Assembly: GCA_011009095.1 (NCBI GenBank)
Contig: VTPC01000662.1
Location: 42,349-106,348 of the forward strand
DNA: 64,000 bases
Reading direction: 5' to 3'
Origin: Ignelater luminosus
Lineage: Eukaryota > Arthropoda > Insecta > Coleoptera > Elateridae
Part shown: one piece after another, positions 32,740-44,719 of the stretch
Numbering within the stretch: the stretch's first letter is position 1
Layout of the letters: the number at the start of each line of letters is the position of its first letter
The notes under the pieces: generated by a model
The model's database searches: none
Seen by the model: the letters and a program-made list of their open reading frames with translations, nothing else
Told to the model about the DNA's origin: nothing
Made by a program: the position numbers and the translations under genes

Positions 32740-34195
32740 TTGTTGAAAATTATGGGTTTGAGCTTTTTTTTGATTCCAATGTATTTTTCCAGAATAGCAA
32801 GATGTTATGATTCATGACAAATGAAGAAACTAGACAATAAATGAAGTTTTCATCACCAGAAATCTTTAGAGCTTTTTATTAAGAAACGCATTTTGAGAAA
32901 AACGCAATAAATGCCTCATTGGAAATATAATTGTCAAAACTGTTAGGAAATTTTCAATTCTTTCAATTCTATTGTCAAAAATGAATTAAAAAATTCCAGG
33001 GAACCTTAAAATTCAAAAATTGTGGAAATTATGACACGTCACTAATATGTGGTTGTCACTTACTTTTGGCTATTTTCCCTTATGCTGAAATTTCTAATTT
33101 ATACTCAACTTTTCTTAATGGGGGAGACTTATGGTCAAGAGACTTACAAATACCAGGTAACGCTGAGCTTGTAGACCTTATCATAAAATATTCACGAACA
33201 ATTTTTTGTTTTTTATTTTCTCTCCTACTCGTTCATTCAAATCACCTATTCAAGATACTCTTTTGAATTTAGTACCCCTCTAAAAAATCTCAGTAAGTCT
33301 TAAATTAATCGTATTTGACTATTTCCAACGAGTTAAGAAGGAATGTTGCTTGTTTCCAAATTTAGTATTGTGACCGATCTTGTATATTACGGATTTTACT
33401 GCTTTTCTAGAATTCTTATTCATTGTCAAGAAAAATCAAAAAGAAGTAGGTTTTATGATATGAAAAGGTACACGCGCATGCATAAGAATAAGCCTGTATC
33501 TCACAGAGAATAGACAAGTAAATAAACAACGCAAGAACCCTGACATTTTTTCTTGAAGATTTAACATGATGTTACATCTTTTTTCAAAAGTAACTAGTTT
33601 TTCCTTTTTCAGACAAAATACCCGCGGATAATAAATACACCCCGTAATTACAAAACGTTTTTTCATGCTCCTTTCATAATAGAAACATCAGAATTTATGG
33701 GTACGTATATGAGAGTATTTATTCATCCGATTCTGATGAACCACCCATGGTCATTCGACATTAAATTATCAGATTTGTGTCAACGGTAAGTTGTTGCACG
33801 AGTGTAAATTACCTCATCGGAACGGGATTTCTTACAGACACAATACAGCACAAGAATGCACGCGCTCCGTTGTCAAACCATTGCTCATGTATTTGACAAA
33901 CTGCGGGCTATTTGTTATATAGATTTGTTAATCCTTTTGTAAATGAGGGGAGCTTACACTTATTTACTCTCTGATAGATTATTTTGTAAAGGGTTGTTTC
34001 CTCAGCCGACTTTGCAAAAATATTCCTGATGACATTTCAGTCTGCAATACTAAAATTTCGTGAAACCAAAAAAAAAACTACAAAAGAGAAAGCTGTAAAC
34101 AAAAAAAAAGAAAGAGAAAAACATAAAAAAGCTCTAACTTCTTTTCAGCAATCGATAAACAAGTCTATCAACCCTTAATGCAGAATTATACGGAA
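32740..34195. other. Intergenic, no gene seen
   Basis: AT-rich with A-rich runs at 34068-34125. The frames at 33066-33266 and 33436-33666 show no family signal. Confidence 0.5.
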
Positions 34196-34199
34196 ACAC

Positions 34200-34480
34200 A
34201 CACACGCACACATCCACAACAAATAGCAGCCGTATGTGGTCAGAGTTTCCCCTATCTCTCGGAAAAGTCGTAAGTGCGAAAAGCTCGCGGCCACCCCCTT
34301 AATTAATCGGGGTATCTAGATTGGCCCTGCGCTAAATACAACTGCGCGCACTGGACCAACCACCAACCCTTCCACAGCCTCCGCCCTAATTAACAGCCTC
34401 ATTAGCACGAGTCCTTCGTCATTGGACTCCCCCGCGCACATTAATTCGCGCTAGTTGTTTTTCCCCAATTTCCCAAGATA
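34200..34480. promoter_or_regulatory. Regulatory-looking non-coding island with homeodomain cores
   Basis: A GC-richer island in AT-rich surroundings, free of transposon motifs. It holds TTAATTAA (34299-34306), CTAATTAA (34386-34393), CATTAG (34400-34405) and ATTAAT (34440-34445), plus TGTGGTC and ACCACCAACC (Runx-like) and GATTGGCC. Spacing of several TAATTA-type cores within 150 bp of otherwise complex sequence is how developmental enhancers of insects often look. This is inference; conservation was not tested. Confidence 0.38.
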
Positions 34481-34489
34481 GTTCCGGAA

Positions 34490-35185
34490 TACTTATGTAT
34501 ACTAGTATGACGATTCAACCAATCCTTTGGTTTATAGGTTTCTTCCCTTTTTTTTTCTTTCAAGAACGGAAGCATACGGTATTACAATCGAGTTATTTTG
34601 TAGAGTTTTTGGGTTTGTTAATTTTCTTTTTTTTTCTCTCTGCTTGTTCTTTGCGATTTCTTAATTTATTTGGAAACAGATTTGATGGGAGTTTGAAGAG
34701 AAGTTTTTGATTTTTTTCTTGACGTTTCATAATTGCCTTCCGTTTCTAATTTTAATGCGTTATTGATTTTATAGCTCGCCTTGTTAAAATAGTCATCAAA
34801 CTTTTGTTTCGCTTATTTTAATTTCTCCTATTTGATTTTATTTAAAAACCTTCCCTTTTTAAATCATCATGAATTGCTTTCAGAGCTCAGTAAAATTGAC
34901 AATTGCTGTCTAAATATTCAAGGAGAATATTATCATATCAATTCGATCACAGCATTTTATCAGTAGAAAAATAGCAGAGGCAGAAGTTAGGAATCGTTGT
35001 ACCTTAGCATAGAGGAGGAAGTGTAACAAATTTTTGAAATGCCTTTCAGGATTTATATTTCTCTAAATACCTTGTAGTATAAGAATTTTCCCATTTTCTG
35101 TAGTATGTTGGAAATTACAAATTCTAACAGTTTTGAATTGGATTTAATATTATATGGGCTTCATCGATTTCAAGAGATACGAGCG
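34490..35185. other. Intergenic, no gene seen
   Basis: T-rich AT-rich DNA. The frame 34495-34710 is a low-complexity Phe-rich run, not a gene. Confidence 0.5.
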
Positions 35186-35189
35186 CATT

Positions 35190-35315
35190 AATACGACTAT
35201 ACGGTCTTTCAAGAATTCACAAAGATGACGGCTTCTTTCGGCCAATAGTTAACATGATAAATTTGCTTACATTCGCATGGTGCTTATTTATGAACAAACT
35301 GCTTTGATTAACTCT
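35190..35315 (+). pseudogene. Penelope-like element reverse transcriptase fragment
   Basis: One open frame reads ALIRLYGLSRIHKDDGFFRP and then IVNMINLLTF, ending at TGA. PxLYGLPKIHKxxxPLRPIVS is the hallmark fingers motif of Penelope-like retroelements. The fragment is about 40 codons; neither the palm motifs nor the GIY-YIG endonuclease was found next to it. A second, opposite-strand piece of the same superfamily lies at 42290-42790. Confidence 0.68.
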
Positions 35316-35319
35316 GTAA

Positions 35320-36850
35320 GCTAATTTTCCATAAGCATTTCGCATACAGAGTAGGCCAAAAGTAATTGTGGAACATCTAAAAGATGTTCAAAGTCGCGAT
35401 TTCCACTAGAGCTATACAGCTTACTACTTCTCGATTTTTTGTTAAGGCCGAAAGAAGTTTTTTAGCTCAATATTATTGAGCAAATGAAATGATCTCATCC
35501 CACACAAACTCTATGTGAAACAGAAATGGATCTCTTATAAGCTGAGGAGCCTAAGCAACCGATTTCCGCTTTTACTTATCCACTAGTGCCTCTTCTACAG
35601 TGTTTTTAGCCTTCTTCGATAATCTAATAATGGTAGACACAAGCATGTAAGCTGCATAAGTATGTATCCTTGCTCAAAATCACTCAGTTGATTAAAAACG
35701 TGATATATTCTCGCTCTTGATGTTATTTCACATTTGTCACAAAGTTTTAAAACAAGAAGATAGAATTATTACTATCAGAAGATCTTAAAGTCATTTAATG
35801 CCTCCTCTTCTACTTCAAGTATAACTTCAGTCAAGCTTGTAGCAATAGTAAAAGACAAAGGCAAAAGACAGATCATGATTAAAAGGTTCTGCTATTGCAA
35901 GACACTTAAAGTTTGCCGATACTTTATCACAATAAAGTTCTTAATCTCGAATTTCTAAATCTCGAGTTTCGGAGCCACCCTTACCTACTTACATTCAGTA
36001 TGCTCATTATATCTCGTCGTCCTTTAATATTTTGGAACAGGCAACACATTTCGCTTACGTACAGTGTGTTGCATGAGGTACAGTAATATTTTAGTTGCAA
36101 ATATTTAGAGATAACAACACAATTTTCCAACTTCCATTCAATTCAACTTATTCCAATAAAGTTCAATGTTTCATTTTATCTTACAGTTTTTGGCGATCTC
36201 GACTTTGGTCGACGTTAGTTTGTGTTAGCGTTCAAGCAAAGTCAGCAAATTCAATTAATCAATTTCAGTTACCAATTTGCAAGCAGACCCTCATCGTTTG
36301 TTTCTTTTTGGTATTTATAAGTTACTTCTTGCAATAATAATGGCTTTAGGGATAAACTTTCACACTTTTAACCAGGAGTTGTATTTTGTTCAAGTTAACG
36401 ATTTATTTTCAATTGAGCAAATAGATGATGTAAGTCAGAAATTTGACATTTTATCCTTGAACTTGCCCGATTTTATTTTAATAAATGCTAGAGATTTATT
36501 AATAAACAGAAAAGAGGGACGTTTTACAAATTTAGTTGATAAACGTCTTATTTATTAAAGAAATTTGAATCCGCTGGATCATGTATGTTATTAGAGCTCA
36601 TGCACAAAACTCTTTAGTGTACAAGAGGTTTAAATAATGATTACATTGAAGAATTGTTTATTTCTAAATTCCAAAACAAATTGAGCGTTTTCCAAGTCAA
36701 TTAAAGTATTGAAAACTTTGCTTTTATGCACGTGAATATGACGCAATGATGATAACCAAATAATGTCAAAATCAGTTGTCAATAAAAGTTGCATTGATGC
36801 ACTGAATCAAAGCTTAAAATCTCTAATTCAATCTACAGAGTCTTTTCATT
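35320..36850. other. Intergenic, no supported gene
   Basis: AGGCCAAAAGTAATTGTGG at 35353 resembles the end of an irritans-type mariner, but no partner end was found. The frame 36277-36558 (93 codons, acidic, no known motif) is possible but unsupported. Confidence 0.4.
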
Positions 36851-36854
36851 TTAG

Positions 36855-36935
36855 CATTGGCAGGGCTGGCGCAAAGACCTGCAAATGAGGCAACTTGCCA
36901 CCGGAGGCGCCGCTCTCCTGTTTTGGCAAAGCAGA
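36855..36935 (+). mobile_element. Possible solo hAT transposon end
   Basis: CAGGGCTGGCGCAAAGACCTG followed by GAGGCAACTTGCC and GGCGCCGC has the composition and start (CAGGGxxGGCGC) of hAT terminal sequences. No second end or 8-bp duplication was located, so this may be a truncated remnant. Confidence 0.3.
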
Positions 36936-36939
36936 TTTA

Positions 36940-37780
36940 GACGAAAAATGCAAACATATTTTTTTTAAATTCAGTTTCTCTTCTTCAAAATAAGAAAAAT
37001 ATTTGAGGACCATACATTATATTATCATGTAAATAATCAATTTATAAAGATTTCACAGTTTACGACAAAATCTTGGGTTACTCATTCTTATTGCCCAACT
37101 AGGATTTGTTGCTTAATGTTCAATCTTAGTATGTGCTAATATCCTTACAGTATCTAAGAGATGCTGGAGATTTATAACTGGAGACCAAAACTAATATTCC
37201 TAATATCCAGATGAAAAAAAAGTACCAAGATACAAAACTTCTACCAAACAAAAATGAAAATTCAAAATCATGCAAATCGCTAATTATTAAACTCACAAAA
37301 TCCGCGAAGTAATAAAGAAGTTTGGTTTATTGCAAAGCTTCTTACTTGAAAGCGCCTAGATACTTCTCACCATTACTGATTATTAAGAATCTTGATCAAG
37401 CTTATAGCTCTTTTAGGAGTAAGAACTGTATATGATGTTTGCTCAGCAAAGAAAATCTGATAAAGTGCCGCGAACCCAATTGCATCAAACTTAAGTCCTA
37501 AATTATTAAGTTTGGTATTATGGATTGGAGATGCTTACAATGTTTATGCTTAGAAACTCCAGAACTGTGTTGTTACGTTCAAGAGCACCATCGAAAACTT
37601 AGGTCATTATCTGCTTACGTAGGACTTTGTTTACTTTCAGAAGTTACAAGAGTGTAAGGAGTTTGGAGGCAACAAGTTCAAAATTATCCTATAATAGAGA
37701 TGTGTGCTATTTTCATGAACTCCAAGATTTCTCTGTTACTTACGCTCCAGGTTGTTTGCCAGTGAAAGTTGAATATTTTG
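36940..37780. other. Intergenic, no gene seen
   Basis: Nothing recognisable on either strand. Confidence 0.5.
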
Positions 37781-37789
37781 ATCCATTTG

Positions 37790-38480
37790 TAATTCTATCC
37801 TAAAATGCTCATGTTTGACACAGTTTGCCAAAATATCTGATATTGTCAATAATTCTTCATTGCACGTTTCACAAATAGAAGCGTCAGTTCCTCTTAACAA
37901 GTATGACAAGGTAAGGTAGGAATGTCCGATCTTTAATCTTGTAATGATGCATGGTTCCTTCTGTTTAACTCACTAGGTAGGATCCACTGGTCAAGACTTT
38001 GCTTTATTTGATCCAACTTTGACGTCTGCCAAAAAAAATTTTCTTTTTACTGATAACGTCCATTGTTCTTAGAGAAGTCGGTTTCTAGGGTTATTGCCTA
38101 TTTCGCAGCCAAATCCGCTCTTTTATTTCTTTGGAGTTCATACTAAAATGAATTTCTTTGTTACTTTGTATGATGTGATGCACAAGAGTTATCACTTTTT
38201 GTGCTAGTGGATCTTAATCTTGAGGAGTCAGAGCATCTAAAGAAGGCATTCCCGAGTAAAGCGGCTGTGTACAACAAAGCTTGCCATATCGAATACATCT
38301 CGATCAAAAATACACTAGCAATGTTAGACACCAAGAGTATGGGAGTATTGTTAACCGAAATAGCTCTACCAACACTGGTTGGAGTTTTTGACCCATCGGT
38401 ATAGATTTTAATAGCATATAGATAGTCGGCTAAAATACTATAGAACATTGTGCGCACCAATTCCCAGTGAGATCAATTGA
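37790..38480 (-). pseudogene. I-clade LINE: RNase H and C-terminal zinc region
   Basis: RNase H (38161-38460) shows IKIYTDGSKTPTSVG, FLIEMYSIWQAL and FFRCSDSSRL, so the catalytic Asp, Glu and Asp are still visible. NKRADLAAK follows, then, across frames, SELNRRNHASL, TRLKIGHSYLTLSYLLRGTDASI, CETC, ELLTISDILANC. The last matches the CxxC...HxxxxC knuckle at the end of I/R1-type ORF2 proteins, except that the His position reads Asp. Reverse transcriptase and endonuclease are missing upstream: the ORF1-like sequence of the same strand (38,900-39,800) comes directly before, implying a large internal deletion. Confidence 0.78.
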
Positions 38481-38879
38481 TTCTATCTGAGAGATGTGTA
38501 TGCGAGCTTTCTGAAGCAGATCTCGAGACTTCTTTTTGGCTCTAGTTCGGGCGTCGGGTTCTTTCCCTTTTCAGAGACGGAGATAGGTGAAGGTACTGTT
38601 TTATCTTCCTATATATAAACAGTTAAAGGATTATTTTCTCCGTCCTAGGTAGGAGCGGATAGAGAATTTCTCTTTTTTCCTTCGATGAGTTCTTTTCCAA
38701 GTTTCTCCAACTGCTTCGTCTTCCATCTTAGAAACTGTATTGCTTGTTTGTTCGTTATTTTCAGAGTTAATGCTTATTTCTTTTTCAGGGGTTTCGATTA
38801 CATCTATCACAATTTGTAAAGAGATGATTGATTGATGGATTCAGGAACAAGTGCTTTTACAATCGCAGAGATGCCAGTT

Positions 38880-39800
38880 ATAAGTTGGGTTGGTTTTGCT
38901 GTCGCTTGAGAGTATGCTATTACATTATGTGGGGTTTTGGGTGTCACTTCCCTTTCGGCTTCAAGGTAACCAATTCTTTTGATTGCTTGTATCGCTTTAA
39001 TTTTGCGCTCTTTAGTACAGACTGGACAACTAATAATACAAGTGGTTGAAGAATGGCCAAAACTTCTAGGCTATGAAAAGCTATTTTGACCTTATCCGAT
39101 CATGGTTGTCGATTAAACGTTAAACCGCTCTGTGATGTTTCTACCAGTTTATCTTCTTTCCCACTCTTTATAAGTCTAGTATCAGCCTCCACTATCTCTT
39201 CTAGACTACAATTGAGTAGATCTAGATCTTTTTTATTTTGGTCGCCTGGGTTTGGTTTGTTACTTCAACTCAAAGTCAAACTTTAGTTTGCTTAATCGAT
39301 TTCTCCTTATCTACCTCATTTGTAATTTTTGCAAACAATTCTTCTTTATTGAGATTTGTTTCAGTTCGGTTTCGAGGTTTTAATTCACATCAAGTAAAGT
39401 CAATTATCGTCTTGCCGCTTAAATAACTTATGCACTTCTCACTTTTTGATAACAAAGACTGATGCAGTTTCGTTATTATTGTCAAACAACTTTTTCCATA
39501 AGAAAAGGGTTAACTTTTGCAAAATTAGAATGGGCACTTTTCACAACAAAGAATACGTTACGGTTAAAATTACTGTTTATATAATCACTCTGACTAATTC
39601 TTACAGGCTGAGCTGCTTTTGTTACGGAGTAACACCGCACACCTTCAAACGCGCTAGGTCCTGTGGTACAAACTAGATGTGAGAAACCACAATCCGTACC
39701 ATCAGAAGGCCGCACTTCTGAACAGTTCTGTAAGGGGCCCAGCCCAGCCCCTCACCACTCTGACAAACATCGGATTGATCCGTTGCAGCCTTATAATAGT
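38880..39800 (-). pseudogene. I-clade LINE ORF1-like fragment
   Basis: The minus-strand frame 39715-39482 reads NFNRNVFFVVKSAHSNFAKVNPFLMEKVV, which fits the RNA-binding fold of I-type ORF1 (YFVVxSxxxxFxKVNPFLIEK). Downstream, in broken frames, come EELFAKITNEVDKEKSIKQTKV and a Cys-containing segment CIISCPVCTKERKIKAIQ near 39000, probably the zinc-knuckle tail. It is on the same strand and directly upstream of the RNase H piece at 38161-38460, so both likely come from one element. Confidence 0.55.
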
Positions 39801-39899
39801 CGACAGAAAAAACAAAGCCAGGAGCAGTTTGCCAAAAAGAAAGAGCACAGAACCAAATGTGGCCTAAAAATATAAACATGAAAAAGAGAAGTACGTTTA

Positions 39900-40430
39900 T
39901 GCAAAAACGACCTAAGGATTCTCCATGGCTGTCTACGTCTTTTAGACAAGGAGTTAAAAGAAGTTAGAAGCTTCCACTTGCTCAAGCTTTAACTCATACA
40001 ATCCAGCACGCCGTCAAGAGACGGTACGGCAACGGGCACGCTTCAAGAAGGGAAAGGACAACGAGGAAAACATTTAACACCATAGATGTTCCAGAGTCAC
40101 AGTCGGTTACTAGGTTACTTGCTTTCCAAGCAAGGTCCCCCGTTGGTCGTCTTTTACGACAGGCTGGGACCCACACGGAATTTATAGCGTTCTTATTTAT
40201 GTTTCTGTTAACGTTTGCTTTACTGTATTTAATAATATCAGTTGTAAATCTCCTTTTAAAACATACAAAATTTTTCCCAATTAATTTTGACGCCAGATAT
40301 CGCTCACTTTGTGGTGACCGCCAATCTTCATCTCAATCTTAAACTTAACGCCTACCTTGATGATTAGTTAGTACTAATAACATTCCTCAACACATACCAA
40401 TCGTATAAAAATATAAAAAGTAAACCGTGA
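39900..40430. other. Unclassified, GC-richer repeat-like sequence
   Basis: Contains GGTCGTCTTTTACGACAGGC (40145-40164), a phrase of a kind I have seen in dispersed insect repeats, with TCGTCTTTTACGA partly palindromic. No gene was recognised. Confidence 0.35.
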
Positions 40431-40439
40431 TCGAAGCAC

Positions 40440-41955
40440 GTTAGTTCCTAAAATCGTCAACTGGAGTAAGCCCCTCACAGACAAAGAATTGTCTGAACTC
40501 ATCAACTCTGATGATGAAAGTGATGCCAAAGATTTTGTCTACATTTCAGAAACTAAAAAGATTACCTCCCATCTCCAGGTGTGTACTGCAAAACTATCTA
40601 CATATTTATTGCAATTTAGCAATTTTCCCTAAGAAACATTTTTTTTAAAGTTATGAGAGGGGATAATCAGGCAAACAGTCTTGTATCAAAAATAGTGCTG
40701 TGGAATTTCCTAAAGAAAAAATTTCTCCACGATGGAAAAGTATCCAACTGGTCATTGAAAGTATGTTTATTGGTTGCCATACAGCCACAGAAATCTAGGA
40801 AAAAGTCTTAGGGTCAACTTTGACTGATGTAACGCACCAGTCAAATGTTTATGCTATTCCGAAGAATAAGGTGCTGAATCTAAAGGAGAATGAACTAAAA
40901 GCTTCCATAGGTATAAGCTTTTTCATGGGATACCATTCCTTGTCCGCTTGGAAAAATTACTGGGCAAATGCATCAGGCCTAGGAGTACCTTTAGTCTCTA
41001 ACATCATGTCAAGAAAACGTCTTGATGATATACTTATATATCTCCATACACACGACAATGAGATATAGAAGTATAAGATTAAATCATCAGTAGACGAGCT
41101 AAACAAACAGTTTTATACAGTATACCACGGAACTAGAGAATTTTCAATCAATGAGTCATTATTCAAAGGGAGATAATCGCTGAAGCAGAAGAAAACCTAC
41201 GAAAAGGGGCTATAAATGAATGGCAGACCAAAAGGTTACATTCTAAAATTTGATATTTATCGGAGGAAAGAATTCCAAGTGGAATAAAAAATATCCACAT
41301 TTTGAGTTAGGAGAAAGAGTTCTTTGATAATTTTTCCACGTCCATATTGTTATAGGAAAAACTAAAAACTGAACAAAACGGTTTCTAAGAAAAAGAGGGC
41401 CGAGAAATCTGAAAAATGATAAGAGTATCACAAGGGAAGATTCTGAGTTCCGCAGATCAAATACAGATTAAGTTGCTGTATATCTAACCTCTACCATGGT
41501 AGTTCCGTAAAAAGAAAGACCAAAGATGGTTCCTCTCAGGAAGTTAATTGCCCATCAGAAATAAAAGACTTCAACTCCCAGATGGGAGGCATAAACTCAG
41601 CTGACCAGCTAAAAACATATTATAATGTTGGCAGGTCACGGAAATGGTGGCATAGGCGATGGCGAGCACTTATAGACATTGCTTTTTGTAAATTCATATG
41701 TTATCTATAATAAACTCAATGGGGAAAAGATTTCACTGCTCAAGTTCAGAAGAAAGCTAGCACAAGGTCTAAATAAGTTCAGTATTACAGAAAAAAAAAG
41801 TTCGAGTTGGAGTTCATTTTGTTGTTTTCTCAAGATTTACAAGCTAACTGTAAAAGAAACTAACAACTTTTTTTACCTGAATGCCTACTTGCTAACGTTT
41901 CTAGACATTCTATATCCAATCAAGACCAAAAACTAATTATGTGGTCATTAAAGGG
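40440..41955 (+). pseudogene. piggyBac-like transposase, inactive
   Basis: An acidic N-terminus (LTDKELSELINSDDESDAKDF) leads to the DDE_Tnp_1_7 domain: THQSNVYAIPKNK, GISFFMGYHSLSAWKNYW, FSINESLFKGR, KGYILKFDIYRR, ELGERVL, then IKDFNSQMGGINSADQLKTYY and RKWWHRRW, ending about 41936. The usual catalytic Asp in SIDExxxxFKGR reads Asn, and MGGVDxxDQ reads MGGINxADQ, so two of three catalytic residues are changed; FDIY keeps its Asp. Stops follow FKGR and elsewhere. The 3' end is visible: CATTAAAGGG then TTAA (41956-41959), the expected GGG-TTAA boundary of piggyBac. No matching 5' TTAACCC end was found. Confidence 0.82.
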
Positions 41956-41959
41956 TTAA

Positions 41960-42285
41960 TATGATAACGTTTTCGGTGTTTCGAATGACTTTCGTGTGCA
42001 GAAAGGAAACACTCTTGTTGGCTTGTCTTTCTATTATAAATTGAATGCATTTGCTAAACAAGTTAAAACTGTCAAGAATACATTGAGCTTTATCTACAAG
42101 TTTGTAGATGAAAATCTTATTTGGGTATCACGTTGTCTAGTAAATGGTCCATGACTATTATAGCTACTATTGCACGCCCACTGGCGTCCCAAAGATCTGG
42201 AGGTAACATTAACTCTGGAAGGAGAAATGACAGTTTTCAAAAATAAATTCCAAGGCGTTTATAAAATTATTTAATGTTTTAATAC
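41960..42285. other. Intergenic, no gene seen
   Basis: No recognisable signal; possibly more of the Penelope-like element on the minus strand, but too decayed to claim. Confidence 0.4.
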
Positions 42286-42289
42286 TTCT

Positions 42290-42790
42290 CGTTCTGGGCC
42301 CATTTTTTCTCTGATTATCTGGGTAGCTAGTTCTAGAGGGATGCTAGTGAACAGAGATACGACATCTAGAGATATTAAGATATAGTCATTCGGCAGTGGT
42401 AGCCCGTCTACATGTTAACGAAGGTAAATGTGTATTTGATGTTGTATCTAATTGTTTCAATCCACAAAGGCTTCTGTTTAGATTTAAGATATAAATATGA
42501 ATGTCTTGTTCATTTTGGGCAAGCAATAAAGTTTGGGAGTTGGTAAATTATTCATTGATAACTGTTTGCTGACTGTTCTGACTGTAGCTCTTTTATTTCC
42601 TTTTGGATGGTTAATATAGGGTTCCTAGATAACATCTTGTAATGTATTGTTGCTATTTAACAATTATAAAGCTTTTTTGCCATAGTCGATTTTGCGCATA
42701 ATAACTTTAGTGATGACTCTTGTTTTAAAAATTCTTTGGCTTTTTCGTATAAGGTTAGTAAAACTGTTTCCGGATGAAGATAATCATCAC
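42290..42790 (-). pseudogene. Penelope-like element reverse transcriptase fragment
   Basis: Minus strand in broken frames: IDYGKKALXLLNSNN, NPILTIQKEIKELQ, then LPTPKLYCLPKMNK and finally VDGLPLPNDYILISLDVVSLFTSIPL (split across motifs). PxLYGLPKxHK and ILxSxDVVSLFTxIP are the fingers and palm-A motifs unique to Penelope-like elements. The palm active site (YVDD) and GIY-YIG domain are not present. Stops show it is a relic. Confidence 0.75.
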
Positions 42791-43072
42791 GATCAATCAA
42801 AAAGCTTTCTACCGTTTGCTAGAAATGACAGAAGGTTCAAGACTCAGGTTTCAATCTCCTCCAGGTGACTTATTCTGGAAAAGACAGTAAGGTTTTGTCT
42901 TCCTACAAGACAACACCTACGAGCAGCTTGTAGATATTTTCAAGAAAGGATTTTTCTTCACAGAAGTGTGTGTTCAAAATTGCTTCTATTACTTTCTACA
43001 GTCTACAACATTCTTGCAAATACTTTCTGTTTTATATTGAGGTAATGGTTTTAGTACAATACAAGATCGATT

Positions 43073-44715
43073 GTGTCACTGCTAAATTATTTCAGATCAT
43101 ATCGGAAGCGACCGTGCAAGATTAGATTGCATTTGCCTAGAACGACCAACCTAAAACCCCATTATGTATGTAAGATCAACACGGAATCGTTTGACAATGA
43201 AAGCACTAGAAAACTTTCCGAAAACCGATTGGAAAAAAAGATAAATGAAAATCCCATTGTTGAACATGACACCACTGATCAGCACAGGATGACAATAAAA
43301 AACAACATTATAAGCGCTGCAAAAGAAGCCGCGAGTGAAAGGAAGATAAATGTCAACAAGAAGAATCAAACTCCATGGTTCAAGCCAGAGATAAAAGAAA
43401 TGGCAACAAGAGAAAATACAATACATACATAGTTAAACACCAGAAAATAGAGATAATTACATACAGCAACGAAACTTGGCAAAAAGCAGAATAAGGCAAA
43501 TCAAAGAAAGGGTTCACAAAAGGTATGGAAAGGGACTTATACGGAAATCGAAAGAGAAATTGGAGAATACCCAGAAGACATGAGCAAGACATAAAAAACA
43601 CTATACAAACCAGTAAAATAACACCAGAAGAAAACATACTTCGAAGAGCTGTTCAGCGATGAGAAAGAGATAGAGCTGAACTCAGAAAGCATGATAACTG
43701 TAATGAAGAGCTTGAAGAATAACAAAAGTCCGGGACCAGACAACATTACAAATGAGATGCTGAAATATGGAGGAAAGAGACTATACCAAGAAGTTATCCG
43801 ACTGTTCACCAACATTCTAAGAACAGCACAGATACCAATGGAATGGAAGAACAGCATAACTATACCGATATTTAAAAAAGGCCAAAAAACATCACCCGAC
43901 AATTATGGCGGAATTAGCAGCACACTAAAGGCGTTCGCGAAACTGATACTGAAAGATATAAAAATTACAGAAGAACAGCAGGGTTTTAGAAAGAATAGAT
44001 CAACAACCGATGCCATATTCATTGTAAGACAGATAGCTGAAACATTAAGAGAATACAATAAGCCCGCTTATATATTGTTTGTAGGCTTTGTAGATATGAC
44101 AAAGGCCTTTGGCAGAGTCCGTCTAGCGAACGTGATAAAAATAAAGGCTGAGAATAAATTGAAACCAAGTCTAATTAAGGTCGTTCAGGAAGTAAACAAG
44201 CAACTGCACAACGAACATCAAAATGGGACCACTACTAAGTGGTGAAGTGAAAGAGAAGTGAAGATAATGTTCAGCGACTTTTGTATAATTTTCATAAATA
44301 TAATAATAAACACAAAAAAAAACTAAATGCATGGTGGCAGCAAAGGAGCCTATAAGATGTAAATTGAAGGTGAATGGAGAGATAGTAGAGCAAGTCAGCA
44401 AGTTTACATATCCAGGATCAGAAATAAACAGTACTGGAGACATACGAGAAGAAGTAAAGAAACAAATGATAAAAGCCTCGCAAATAGCAGGATGGTTGAA
44501 AGGCCTTGTCTGGAAAAATAAATATCTCACGAATGAAGGCAAAACACGAATATACAAAACTGAAGTCCGATCCCAAGGTAGACCGCCGAAAAGATGAAGA
44601 GAATGTTGGACCTCCACGTCGGAAGAGGCTGGATATGATAAGACAGGCATGAGCCTACTTATTATATGGCAACATATAAGAAAGAAAGAAAAAGAAGAAA
44701 AAGAAGAAGAATGAT
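43073..44715 (+). pseudogene. RTE-type LINE, linker, reverse transcriptase and C-terminus
   Basis: Linker (43073-43432): RLHLPRTTNLKPHYV, FDNESTRKLSENRLEKKI, QTPWFKPEIKEMA. Reverse transcriptase (open 43691-44245): MKSLKNNKSPGPDNITNEML, EWKNSITIPIFKKGQ, QQGFRKNRSTTDAIF, FVDMTKAFGRVRL (AFD reads AFG). The YADD block is missing between 44245 and 44331. C-terminus: EPIRCKLKVNGEIVEQVSKF, then WKNKYLTNEGKTRIYKTEV and RPPKR, with an A/G-rich tail (agaagaaaaagaagaagaa, 44690-44710). The family resembles RTE-like elements with an EPIRCKLE and IWRNKxM signature. A different family from the other RTE-like copies here. Confidence 0.8.
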
Positions 44716-44719
44716 GTAC

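Noticed and set aside
35350..35375. AGGCCAAAAGTAATTGTGG resembling an irritans mariner end
   Set aside because: No partner inverted end or transposase nearby; too short to claim.
36277..36558. 93-codon plus-strand frame
   Set aside because: No family motif, and composition is the same as the surrounding AT-rich DNA.
43537..43902. 121-codon hydrophobic minus-strand frame that looks like a membrane protein
   Set aside because: Antisense to the RTE reverse transcriptase; the Phe/Ser/Leu richness is the complement of Lys/Glu/Asn-rich coding sequence.
44171..44650. 159-codon minus-strand open frame
   Set aside because: Shadow of the plus-strand RTE reverse transcriptase C-terminus.
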